64,000 nucleotides of DNA, from the NCBI GenBank assembly GCA_030247855.1, contig JAPDRN010000022.1:297860-361859 (forward strand), in the 5' to 3' direction. The notes under the pieces are model-generated. The model ran no database searches. It saw only the letters and a list, made by a program, of their open reading frames with translations, and was not told where the DNA came from. Source of the stretch: Knufia peltigerae. Taxonomy: Eukaryota > Ascomycota > Eurotiomycetes > Chaetothyriales > Trichomeriaceae. The position numbers were made by a program, and so were the translations under genes. Shown here piece after piece: positions 22,676 through 33,043 of this stretch. Numbering within the stretch: the stretch's first letter is position 1; every line of letters starts with the position of its first letter.

Positions 22676-23235
22676 CGCGGCCGGGGGGAGACCCTAGATA
22701 GAGTTGATGAGCAAAGGATGAGTAGAGTAAGGTCTGTCCCAACCACCTGTTTCGTGTCAAATCTCTATGCGACATTAAACAAGTATCGTGGTCCGGCCAA
22801 ATGCCTGGTGACCTTACGAAAATTGTTGTTACGCGTTGGCAGGAGGTGATCGGGCGGAATGGCGAGACAAGGTCATTAACCTATGAATGTTGTAGTTTGA
22901 GTCGATCAGAAGAGCGAGGCCAAGATTTAAATAGGTCAACACAGATACACGGAGAAGACGGGTGGTTCGATAGAATTGATGATCTGCGCGGAGATTCATC
23001 TCACTCCGAAGCACAGCAGTTCTTCCTTTGTAGGGTCCTTCTATCCGTATCTTAAACATTTCGGCAATAATTCGTTCTCTCCGCACTTGACGCCGGTAGA
23101 TCTACGAAGCAACCGGGCACTCAAGGTCACTCATGGTCTGATAGATCCTATTCTAACCTTTATTAACTTGTCGATTGCCGTCGCAAGGTGTCCAAAAGGC
23201 AGAAATGCCATCGTTATAAATCCAGCCTCCCCAGA
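22676..23235. other. Intergenic, no supported gene
   Basis: About 560 bp, containing the D-lactate dehydrogenase promoter. No recognisable motif. Confidence 0.5.
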
Positions 23236-25258
23236 ATGAGAATGAAATCAATGCTGAGACTTGGCCGCCCGGCCACATCGGTACTGCGCTGCATTGAAAC
23301 GCAATCCCAATGTCGAACCTCGATTCTACAAAGTGTACCTGCCGTAAGGTCGTTCCACAGTTCCACGAGGACTTTCGACAAGCAAGAAGAGGCGTCAAGA
23401 TCATTCCGCGGACAACTGTACGAAAGCACCTCAGACAGATTGAAGCGCGAGAGACAAGAGCAAGCACAATATATAAAAGCGTCTAGTGAACGCAAGGGAG
23501 AGCCGAGAACATTGGCTTTGAGTGTTGGTATGTTTGCTATATGGACATCGAGTATCCATACTGACCTTGGTAGTCATTTTGTCTGTTGCCGGAGGCGCAT
23601 ACTGGCTGGGTTCGAGAGGCGAAAAGACCCTAGACACCACCTCAACCACACCTCTCGCTCGAGCACAACCTCCTCAACTCGATACACGAGACTCGGTCCT
23701 ACAAGCCGCTTGGGTAGACTTTGCTCAGATTGTCGGAAAAGAGAATGTATCAACGATACCGGATGATTTGGTCGCGCATTCTGGGTCAGAATGGTCGTCC
23801 TATACCACGAAGCCGAACGAGAAACCTTTCGCGATCGTGTACCCTGCTACCACCGAAGAGGTTTCTGAAATCATGAAAGTCTGCCATAGACGACACATCC
23901 CCGTTACTGCGTTATCCGGAGGTACAAGTCTGGAAGGACATTTTGCGCCTACACGAGGGGGCATTTGTATAGACATGAGTCGAATGGACAAAATCCTACA
24001 ATTTCATCCCAAGGATCTAGATATCGTTGTACAGCCAGCTCTCGGTTGGGAAGATCTCAACGAATACCTTGGTGATTCCGGAATGTTCTTCCCCCCTGAC
24101 CCTGGTCCAGGTGCCAAAATTGGAGGCATGGTGGGAACCGGCTGTTCGGGCACAAACGCGTATAGATATGGTACCATGCGGGAGTGGGTGGTCTCACTGA
24201 CGGTGGTCCTCGCCGATGGAACAATCATCAAGACAAGACGTCGACCTCGGAAGTCCAGTGCTGGCTACAATTTGACCCAGATGTTCATCGGCAGCGAAGG
24301 TACGCTGGGTATTGTCACGGAAGCTACTTTGAAGGTCACTGTTCTACCTAAAAGTCAATCTGTTGCCGTCGCCACCTTTCCAACAATCCATGCTGCAGCT
24401 GAGTGTGTTGCGAAAGTCGTTGGCGAAGGTATACTCCTCGCTGGAATGGAAATCCTAGACGATGTCCAGATGAGATGTATCAACCAGAGCGGCATGACAT
24501 CAAGGAAGTGGCAGGAAGCCCCTACCCTATTCTTCAAATTTGCCGGTACTCCGGATGGTGTCAAGGAACAGATCAATATCGTGCGAAATCTAGCCAAGGG
24601 CACCAAGAACAAGAGCTTTGAATTTGCAAAGAACGACGATGAAGCTGCAGAACTCTGGAGTGCCCGTAAGGAAGCGCTTTGGAGTGTCATGGCCATCAAA
24701 CAAAATCCTAATGATCACGTCTGGACTACTGACGTGGTAAGTTCACTCAAAAGGATGGCTGATTGCATAATACTAACTCCGTACAGGCTGTACCTATAAG
24801 CAGACTCGCGGATATCATTCAACAAACCCACGACGACGTCGCAAGCAGTGGCTTGATCGGAGGTATCTGCGGGCATGTTGGTGATGGAAACTTCCACAGT
24901 AGGTCTTGCCAAATATTTGTTCTAATCAGGTCTAACATTCATTGTACAGCCATCTTACTATACAGCGACTCGGAGAAGCAGGTGGCTTCAGACGTTGTGC
25001 ACCGTATGATCCAGCGAGCAATTGAAATGGATGGCACAGTCACTGGAGAGCACGGTGTTGGCTTGAAGAAGCGAGAATACATCCGTGAAGAACTTGGTGA
25101 GGACACGGTCGATGCCATGCGCAAGGTGAGTGTTTTTTCTTTCTTCTTATTGTCCCTAGAGGCTTCCGGCATCTAACATGATACAGCTCAAACAAGCATA
25201 TGATCCTCTAGGAATTTTGAATTGTGACAAGATTGTGCAATTGGAGGTTGGCCATTGA
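23236..25258 (+). CDS. DLD1: D-lactate dehydrogenase (cytochrome), mitochondrial
   Basis: FAD enzyme of the mitochondrial inner membrane that oxidises D-lactate to pyruvate and passes electrons to cytochrome c. Exons are 23236-23527, 23574-24736, 24787-24898, 24950-25125 and 25187-25258 (604 aa, frame exact). The N-terminus is basic and Ser/Arg-rich, as in a presequence (SVLRCIETQSQCRTSILQSV). A membrane segment spans the first intron (VVILSVAGGAYWLG). The FAD_binding_4 domain shows IPVTALSGGTSLEGH and GGMVGTGCSGTNAYRYGTMR. The oxidase C-terminal domain shows GICGHVGDGNFH and TGEHGVGLKKREYI. The start at 23236 is one of several Met codons; an upstream in-frame ATG at 23188 is possible. Confidence 0.93.
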
Positions 25259-25728
25259 TCAGTTCGGTACTCGTTAAGGGACGGAGTACTCATTTTTATC
25301 TTTTTACAGTATATACGGAGTATGTACGGAGTGAAGCGCGATAAAGTCGTCATAAAGGACAACCCCGCAGTCACTCGATTCTCTCTTTAGCCTAAAATCT
25401 CCCGCCCACGTAATAATTCAATGCATCTTTCCGGTGGTCAAAGACAACAGACACATACAGAGGTGTCCCATGTCCAGACACATGGATAGGGATTTACCAG
25501 CACGGGAAAGCGGTCCGCTGGCTCAATATTGACCTTACTCGACCCTATTACTCCATGCGACTTGTGTGTTCGTATAGAGCTTGCAGGTGAAGAAAACTCG
25601 TTTGTTATTTTGATAGTAGAGTCCAAAACCTGCCCCTCACCTCCCTGCGATACTCTGATATTTTACTTACCTATCTCTGTCTCCTTTGTGTGTGAGTGTA
25701 TCTGTGGTATATTTGTGTAACCGTAACA
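25259..25728. other. Promoter region of the xylitol dehydrogenase gene
   Basis: 470 bp without a gene. It contains TACGGAGTA at 25314-25322, a second near copy right after it, and the XlnR-like site listed separately. Confidence 0.5.
25386..25392 (-). promoter_or_regulatory. XlnR/Xlr1-type site GGCTAAA
   Basis: TTTAGCC on the plus strand is GGCTAAA on the minus strand, the classic XlnR recognition sequence of Aspergillus. It lies 337 bp before the xylitol dehydrogenase ATG. XlnR is known to control pentose-pathway genes. One site of 7 bp would occur by chance in about 6% of promoters this long, so this is suggestive only. Confidence 0.4.
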
Positions 25729-26872
25729 ATGGCTTCCGAGACCAAAACAAGAGTGAGGCTACCCAATTATCTGAACCATACCGAGTCCTACTTGTGTATG
25801 CCCGACTAACACGATTCCAAAGGAAAACAACTCTTTCGTCCTCCGTGGCATCAAAGATGTCCTGTTCGAAGACCGACCGGTCCCAAAACTCACGGGTCCC
25901 TACGACGTCCTCCTCCGGGTCAACTACACTGGCATCTGCGGTTCGGACGTGCACTACTGGCAACATGGGAGGATCGGACATTTCGTGGTGAACGACCCGA
26001 TGGTGTTGGGACATGAATCCGCGGGCACGGTCGTGGAAGTCGGGTCGAGCGTGAGTAGCGTACAAAAGGGCGACAGGGTGGCCATGGAACCTGGCATCCC
26101 TTGCCGGAGGTGCGTGAGGTGTAAAGAAGGGAAATACAACTTGTGTTTCGACATGGCCTTCGCGGCGACTCCCCCCTACGACGGCACGTTGGCAAAATAT
26201 TACGTCCTGCCGGAAGACTTTTGTTACAAGCTCCCCGAGAAGGTGAGCCTGGAGGAGGGGGCCCTGATGGAACCTCTGGCCGTCGCGGTTCACATCACCA
26301 AACAGTCCGGCTTGAAGCAAGGGGACACATGTGTGGTCTTCGGCGCGGGTCCCGTAGGTCTCTTGTGCTGCGCCGTCGCCAAGGCGTTTGGGGCCAAAAA
26401 GGTCGTGGCCGTCGACATCAATCGAGAACGACTGGATTTCGCCATGTCATTCGCCGCGGACGCGGCATTTGAACCCGGGAGGGTCTCGGCGGCGGAGAAC
26501 GCCCAAAACCTGATCAAACACAACGACCTGGGTCGGGGCGCGGACGTGGCCATCGACGCCAGCGGAGCCGAACCCAGCGTCCAGACCGCCATCCACGTCC
26601 TACGCATGGGAGGTAGTTACGTCCAAGGTGGCATGGGCCGGGACGAGATCACGTTCCCCATCATGGCGGCGTGCACAAAGGAGTTGACGGTCAAGGGGAG
26701 CTTCAGGTACGGTTCGGGTGACTACGAGACCGCCGTCAACCTGGTGAGCAGCGGGAAGGTCGACGTCAAGAAATTGATCAGCCGGAAAGTCAGCTTCGAG
26801 GACGCCGAAAAGGCCTTTGAGGACGTCAAAAACGGCAAGGCCATCAAGGTCTTGATCGAGGGGCCTAAATAG
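25729..26872 (+). CDS. xdhA: Xylitol dehydrogenase / D-xylulose reductase (Zn-MDR)
   Basis: NAD-dependent medium-chain dehydrogenase that converts xylitol to D-xylulose in cytosolic pentose catabolism. Exon 25729-25752 encodes only MASETKTR; a 70-nt intron leads to 25823-26872 (357 aa). The catalytic zinc region reads GICGSDVHYWQHG and GHESAGTVVEVG. The structural-zinc lobe is present with all Cys (PCRRCVRCKEGKYNLC). The Rossmann fold reads VVFGAGPVGLLCCAVAKAFG, with the Asp of VVAVDINRERLDFA favouring NAD. Long stretches such as AFAATPPYDGTLAKYYVLPE are nearly as in Aspergillus XdhA. Sorbitol or L-arabinitol dehydrogenase would be the alternatives. Codon use is markedly G/C-rich at third positions compared with neighbours, consistent with high expression. 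Confidence 0.93.
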
Positions 26873-27159
26873 TTAGGTGATTGTATGTAATGAATTGACA
26901 AAACAAGAAATAAGAAAAAAGTCTCCGACATGATATGATGATATCTTGACGCTACTTCGATTCTATATTGTCTCGGTGTCCGTCCTTGACGCTTTTCGCT
27001 TCTGAACTGCCGTCATGGAATTTTGCCACTATACCTAGGTGTTACGGATGGTATCCCGGCCAACACCTTGGATCGAGACTCTCTTGTCCCTACCTAGGTA
27101 TATCTTTTTTGAACATAACCGCCTTGCCTTTCAAGCACATACTGTACCAAGATCACTAC
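26873..27159. other. Convergent 3' region with two ACCTAGGT palindromes
   Basis: Short spacer between convergent genes. TACCTAGGT lies at 27032-27040 and TACCTAGGTA at 27091-27100. Confidence 0.5.
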
Positions 27160-29779
27160 TTACAGCTTTGCCCTGACGGGACCAGAACCAGAAGACATCG
27201 AGTCCAAGTCTACAAATCTCTTGTACTCTTCCAAACATTCCGGGTTGACGGCCGTGCCTCCTATCTTGGGGACACGTCCAGACACAATGTCCTTGACCAC
27301 GTTTTCGATCTTTTTCCCGTTGGCCGTGTAGGGGATGTCGGCGACCTGGAGGATATACGACGGCACGTGTCTGGCGCTAAGTTCGGTCTTGATGGCCGTC
27401 TTGATTCGGTTCTCGAGGTCCTTCGTCAGAGGTTTCTGAGTGGCGAGTTTGAGAAACAACAAGACCCTTTCGTCCGTGTCGTGGTCCCGTCTTTGACCTA
27501 CGGCTATGCAATCGACCACCTCATCGAATTTGTCCACTATGCCGTACAGTTCGGCTGTGCCAAATCGGATACCTGGCAGACCAAAGGTGAGAGTTAGCAT
27601 TGATTTACTGTCAGAAACTCCACGTCGGTCGTGGTTATTGTGGGAAAGTGAGGGTTCTTCCTTACCTCCCGGATTCAATACTCCATCACTTCTACCATGA
27701 ATGATGAAACCCTGAGTACTGGGATTCTTGCTGATAAAATCACCATGGCACCACACGCCGGGAAACTGGTCAAAGTATGCTTTTCGATATTTCTCCATGC
27801 CATCCTCGCCCCAAAATGTGACGGGCATGCTGAAAAACGGTTTCGTGATTACGAGATCTCCCTTTTCCCCGGTATCTTCGATGTTTTGGCCGTCAAGGTC
27901 CCAAACTTCCACGGCCATTCCTAGACATTTCGTCGCCAATTCTCCGGCGTAGAAAGGTCTCATCATTGAACCATTCACAACTTTTCGAGAAGTCTAGTTA
28001 GTGTATTTGAGGTTTGAGTGTGGTACGAGAAGAAGAAGAGAGAGGTTGAGGGAGAATAGAACGTACTAGCGCTCACGAGATCTGTACCGCCTGAACTGCT
28101 AAAGGTTGCAACATGCCTTGGAAATTTCTGATAAAACCATTCCGACAATTCAACCGAGAGTGGTGACCCAGTGACTAATGTGAGATAGAGGTTTTCGAGA
28201 TTGGGCATAGTACCCAAACCGTGTTGTTTGAGTGCTGCGAGGAATTTTGGACTCGTACCCCATTCAGTTACCCTAAACACAGGCCCTGCATTAGATATGC
28301 ACTGATGTGTCGATTCCAGGATGAGATATTTATGTCACTCACCCTTGCTCTGATAACAGTTGTACTTGGTATTCGGGACTTGGATGTGAAGGACTTCCAT
28401 CGTACATGACTATTCGAGCACCAGTGCTGAGTCCGGCCACTAGGTAATTCCACATCATCCAGCCGGTCTAAGAACTAAGGGTCAGTCGAGAGGCACATGT
28501 AGCTGGATACTTGCCACTTACAGTAGTATATTGATAGTATACCGAATTTGGGCCCATGTCTTTGATGAGCATCAGGTCTTTTTTCTGCTGTAGAAGAGCA
28601 GCACCACCCGCATGACATATACCTGGAAACCCGTCAGTATTTGAGGTGCGTATACACATACACACACATGTATGTATGTATTGTGAACAGCACGCACATT
28701 TTGGTGGACCCGTGGTTCCAGATCTAAATACGGACGCTTATCAGCCGGTCCATCCTCTAACCACCATCAAGCAGCGATATAGATACTTACGAATACAAAA
28801 TGTAAACGGGATAATCGAATTCGACTTGCTCATAAACCAATTCTCTTCGTGGTGCTTGTAGGAACGTATTCAGGGATACTCTTCTCAAATGTCAACAACC
28901 ATGGATCTATCACTTACTTGGGGGGGTCAAGTCCAGCATCAACACTTACAAATCTTTGCCCTGCCACAGTCGACCCTTTGTCACAACAACCTTTTTCAAA
29001 TCACCACCTGCGGATTGTAGGCTTCGAACCACAGAGCTGACTTTCCCACGGAGATCCTGGTTACGACCACCGTAGAGCACTTCAGAGTCCACAAAGAGTA
29101 ACTTCGGCTTGATCTGGAGATACCTCTCCGTGATCCCCTTCTGACCCATATCAGGAGCCGTGGACGAAAATATGGCCCCCACGGCGGCCGATGCCAAAAG
29201 AACGAGTAGGACTTCTGGCGAATTCGTCATGACGGCTACAGAAGAAGAAGAAGAGGCAACCTAGTCAGCCTTCGTCTGTACCTTCTTTTATTTTGATTGT
29301 ATCTAAACAGAAAAAAAGGACGTACCTGCTACACGATCACCTTTGCGAATGCCCGCATGTCTGAATGCACTGACGTATCTCTCCACTTCGGCCCTCAGTT
29401 GCACCCACGAGAGATGCCTCCATTCAGTGCCACCCTCGCGACACGCCGACACGGCGATGGCGTCAGGGTGCACGGCGAGACCTGTGGCGAGCATGTTCTC
29501 GGCGTAGTTCAGCCGAGCACCAGGAAACCATTGAGGTCGTGGCCACATGGATTCGAGACCGATGGCCGTCGATGTAGGTGGTTCGCTGTACACGATGCCG
29601 CAGTATTTCCAGACCTCCGCCGAAAAGGTTTCGAGCTCGTCGACAGACCACCGATGAAGGTCATCGTACGTCTTCAGATTCAACCCGTACTTCAAATTCA
29701 TCTGTCGTCGGAATACGTCCACCTGGCTGAACTCGGGAGCCCGATGCTCCCACAAGGGCTTTTGTGACGGTGTCGCCAT
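27160..29779 (-). CDS. Acetoacetyl-CoA synthetase
   Basis: ANL-superfamily ligase that activates acetoacetate with ATP and CoA, feeding ketone bodies or degraded Leu/Tyr carbon into sterol or acetyl-CoA metabolism. Nine exons: 29779-29326, 29235-28950, 28854-28801, 28723-28698, 28622-28522, 28467-28343, 28272-28067, 27980-27666 and 27572-27160. They total 1980 nt (659 aa), the usual family length. Exon 4 is only 26 nt. The N-terminal ACAS_N region reads PLWEHRAPEFSQVDVFRR. The AMP-binding P-loop reads YILYSSGTTGPPK across two introns. The end of the catalytic region reads MMRPFYAGELATKCLGMAVE and IHGRSDGVLNPGG, and the C-terminal lid contains IPYTANGKKIENVVKDIV, with the catalytic Lys. The ATG at 29779 matches the family N-terminus. 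Confidence 0.93.
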
Positions 29780-30311
29780 GGTAGATCTATCGTCGACTTT
29801 TGCTCTATACGCCAATCGTCATTCAACTCTCGCTACTACAACAAACACACAGATCAGTCTCATCTATTGCTTTGACAAAAGTCCACAAGGTAGATAGACG
29901 TGCGAACGTAGTGACCAAGACACAAGGCTCTCCCTTGGGTGAAATTAAAGTGGGTCTGGGGTTCCGGCCGAATGGAGACAGACACTATTCCGTGCGTGGG
30001 ACCCAAAACGAGGCCCGGCCGGCATGACATGGGGATGGGACGGGGTAGTTTGTGGTTCACGACCGATCCTTGGAGACTTAAGAGGATAAAAGACATCTTC
30101 CATGGCTGAGTAATTAACGACGCCTTTTGCATGTGTCCTGCTGATGAGACTCCACGAGATGCACGACGAACACCTACCCACGACCCAGGTAATGTATAAG
30201 AAAGGCGTATCAGTAGATTGACTTGATATAGGTACCTATTGAGATCAACATTCATCAAACATTACTTCGCAAAATAGAGTGTTCTCTCTCCCTCTTGCAA
30301 GATCTCACTCA
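29780..30311. other. Promoter of the acetoacetyl-CoA synthetase gene
   Basis: About 530 bp without a supported gene. The open frames present lack motifs. Confidence 0.5.
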
Positions 30312-31611
30312 TCAAACCAAAGTTTGGCCTGTGATATTCCATTCCACCTTGCTGATTCCATTATTGCCCATGAGCCAGAGTGTCGAGAGATTCTCGCCAG
30401 TCCAGGCAAAGTTCTGGACGGTGTAGTTGGTCTGAATACGCATGATAAGTTGACCAACATCGTCAATCACATCAACACCGTGTCCCGAGCCAGTGAGGAC
30501 GAGACCTTCCTTGCTGACCTTCAATCCATCAGGAACCCAATCTTGCGCGAGATAGAATGATCTCTTATTCGAAACTCTTGTGCCATTGTTCGTAACATCA
30601 AACGCGTAGATTGTGCGTGGTGCGGTCGTATTGAACTGAGTACCATCACCTCCATAGCCAGGTGCTATTGTGCCATAGACGGCTCCTGTGTCGGAGATGT
30701 ATAGCGTTTGACCATCAGGGCTGAAGGCGATTCCGTTGGGTTGCATGAGCGTGTCGTCAATGAGGAACACTGCACCTGTAGCTGGGTCAAACCGGTAGCT
30801 TGCAGCTGGCAGTTGCGGTGCAGTATCAGTCAGAGCATTGAAGTAACTGTAGTCTGGATCCGTGAAGAAGATATCTCTCGTGGTTGGATGAACCACCACA
30901 TCATCCATGTTATTGAAATAGAATCCGAAATAATTGTTCAACAGCACAGTTGACTTGTTTGTGGCAGGGTCAACCGTTCGCAGTGAGACCCTTTGCTCAA
31001 TTCCTCCCAGCTCGTCAATGCCGCCGCTTGCAGCAAAGAGCAGTTCACCATTGCGGAAGGTACCGCCGTTGGGTGCATATATGGGTGGGTTGGGGGTGTA
31101 GTTGCTCAAGGTTGGCGGATTTTGGTTGAGATCAACGACGAGTTGAGGCAAGACGCCTGTTGGTGGAGCCAGTTGAGAAATAAATAGCAGGTTCTGCTTG
31201 GGCGCATAGATTGGAGCTTCGTGCACGGCACTCGAGACAGGGAACATAAACTCATAGCTTGGGCTGTCTCCGAGATATTGCAAGCCGCGCTCTCGGTCAA
31301 AGACGACAAAGTCGGCAGGTCCCAGAAGGTCCCAAGTGGATGCATTGCCAACACTGGTATTGCGGTAATCGTAGTCGGCCTTATTGTTCGAGATGGACCG
31401 ATTGAAGTGGTAGGGTAGAACAGCGCTCTGGAGGATGTTAGAGTAACTCAATAAAATTCTCTTTGCTGATACTTACATATTTGTTCACGCAGACAACACT
31501 GCCATTAGAACCACATTTCTCCACGATAGGCTGGGTCACACCAGCCGGCTGGACTTGCGCAAACGCGGAAACCGCCAGAGAAAGGCTTAAAACAGCTGTA
31601 GAGGTCTTCAT
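30312..31611 (-). CDS. Secreted SMP-30/gluconolactonase-like beta-propeller protein
   Basis: Six-bladed propeller of the SMP-30/gluconolaconase/LRE-like region family, which hydrolyses lactones with a divalent metal. Exons are 31611-31477 and 31427-30312 (416 aa) with a 49-nt intron. A signal peptide is clear: MKTSTAVLSLSLAVSAFAQ. Propeller motifs include VFDRERGLQYLGDSP, HEAPIYAPKQNLLFISQL (metal Glu near the start), NNMDDVVVHPTTRDIFFTDP, MQPNGIAFSPDGQTLYISDT (metal Asn) and AQDWVPDGLKVSKEGLVLTG (metal Asp). Several N-glycosylation sequons (NRS, NTS, NKS, NTT) support secretion. The substrate is unknown; an extracellular sugar or aromatic lactone is plausible. Confidence 0.9.
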
Positions 31612-32104
31612 CACGGCTGTACAATTGCTTTATGAGGAAGATTGAAAAAGTGAAGAGCGAGACCATCACTACAGCATGCCATCCTTTTGAGTCCTGCATC
31701 TTGCTGCGGGGTGGGAAAGATTTCTCTCTTGGCTACCTGCACGTCATGAGGAGAAAGAGTGCATTTTCGTTTGTCATACCTCGTGTCGGCAACTGTTCTT
31801 GTCGGAGGATCGAAAAAGACCAGTAGAAAGCCGTGTCGATCATGGATTGCTGCAATAATTCTGGGGAAAAAGGTGTGGGAGGTAGCGAAAGGGATCTGCG
31901 GTGCATAACTTTACACGGTGTTATGACACCGTGCTGTTCCTGATACTGTGGAGATGATCAGAAGTTTGCGGAGAAGCCTGTAAATCCCCAATTGCCGGTC
32001 GGCATGAGGCCGTTTTGAGGCCGTATATATAGCCTATGAGTGTAGAATTGAGACCAGACTTGGCTAGAAGGTAGTTTGTAGAAAACTGCTGCAGATAACA
32101 AAGT
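31612..32104. other. Intergenic, SMP-30 promoter
   Basis: About 490 bp without a supported gene. Confidence 0.5.
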
Positions 32105-32650
32105 CTAACGCCTTGCCTGAAGTCCCGTAGCGTCTTCAATTCCAGTTTTTGTGCTGGTTGCAGGATTCAGCGATTCGCCAACTATATTGGCAATGACCTT
32201 GGCCTTCGCACTAGCCTTGGTCACTCGGTCGTCAAACTCCGTTACTGCTTCGTCTGAATTATCTCGTGCCACGGTTGTACCGTCGGTAACGTATTGCAGG
32301 CCATCGACGTGCCTTCGGAGGCGTGTAGTGTTCGAGAGCCGGGGAAGAGCCGTCACACTCTCGTCTAATTTTTGAGCAGCACCGGACCTCGGAGCTTCCA
32401 TAGATTCTTGTTGTGATATTGGTGGCGTAGAGTCTGCTCCTGACGGTTGTTGCAGAAATCTGCTTTGCCAAACAAGGGCTCGTCCATGAAGTTTGCCGAG
32501 TTCAATCGCCTTCTCGTATCCCTTCTCGATGCCAAAAACCTTACCTTCAATCATGCCAGCATATCTGCTGTCGGCTACTCCAGCATCATAGCCTTCCTTG
32601 TAATAGTCGTTCTCGAGTTCGAGTAATTCATCAAAAGGATCAGAGGCCAT
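32105..32650 (-). CDS. LTO1: Lto1 homologue (Yae1-type deca-GX3 protein)
   Basis: Adaptor which, with Yae1, targets the cytosolic iron-sulfur machinery to the ribosome-recycling ATPase Rli1/ABCE1. Single exon, 181 aa. The repeated G-x3-G helix of the family is obvious at residues 19-56: GYDAGVADSRYAGMIEGKVF then GIEKGYEKAIELGKLHG. The rest is a divergent, polar C-terminal region. In yeast a C-terminal tryptophan of Lto1 docks to the CIA targeting complex. This model ends GLQARR with no Trp, so either the last exon is missed or the tail differs. Its start codon lies about 390 bp from that of methionyl-tRNA synthetase, transcribed divergently. Confidence 0.85.
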   Translation of the reverse strand: MASDPFDELLELENDYYKEGYDAGVADSRYAGMIEGKVFGIEKGYEKAIELGKLHGRALVWQSRFLQQPSGADSTPPISQQESMEAPRSGAAQKLDESVTALPRLSNTTRLRRHVDGLQYVTDGTTVARDNSDEAVTEFDDRVTKASAKAKVIANIVGESLNPATSTKTGIEDATGLQARR

Positions 32651-33043
32651 CGTGGAATGAAGATTTACTCAAAAGGTAATGGGCATCCCTATGTAGCTGA
32701 TCTCAGGAGCTAAGAAGGCCGCTACAACTCGCTGAGACCTTGATTGATCGCGACAACGATATGGAATGTTCGAGTAGAGTCCATGTAGCGAAGAGAGAAA
32801 ACGATGCCTAGAGAAAAATGCAGACGGACATGGGTTGGAGTCTCGATGATGACTAAGATGCATGAGGCTGCGGGGGATTTTTGACTCAGTGCGGATATGA
32901 CACAAAAAGGGCGATTCAATTGCGCTTTACACAGCACGAGGCGTCTAGATAATTCAACGTGGGCTATTGACACTCTGGATTTTGTTGTGTTCAATAGACA
33001 ATCACAGAATAGACAGAGTAATTCATCGCCGTCCACGCCCACC
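32651..33043. promoter_or_regulatory. Bidirectional promoter region LTO1 / MES1
   Basis: 393 bp between divergent start codons of two translation-linked genes. No specific factor site recognised. Confidence 0.5.

Noticed and set aside
28655..28680. CA/TG-rich tract as a possible repeat element
   Set aside because: It lies inside a 75-nt intron of the acetoacetyl-CoA synthetase gene and is a simple microsatellite.
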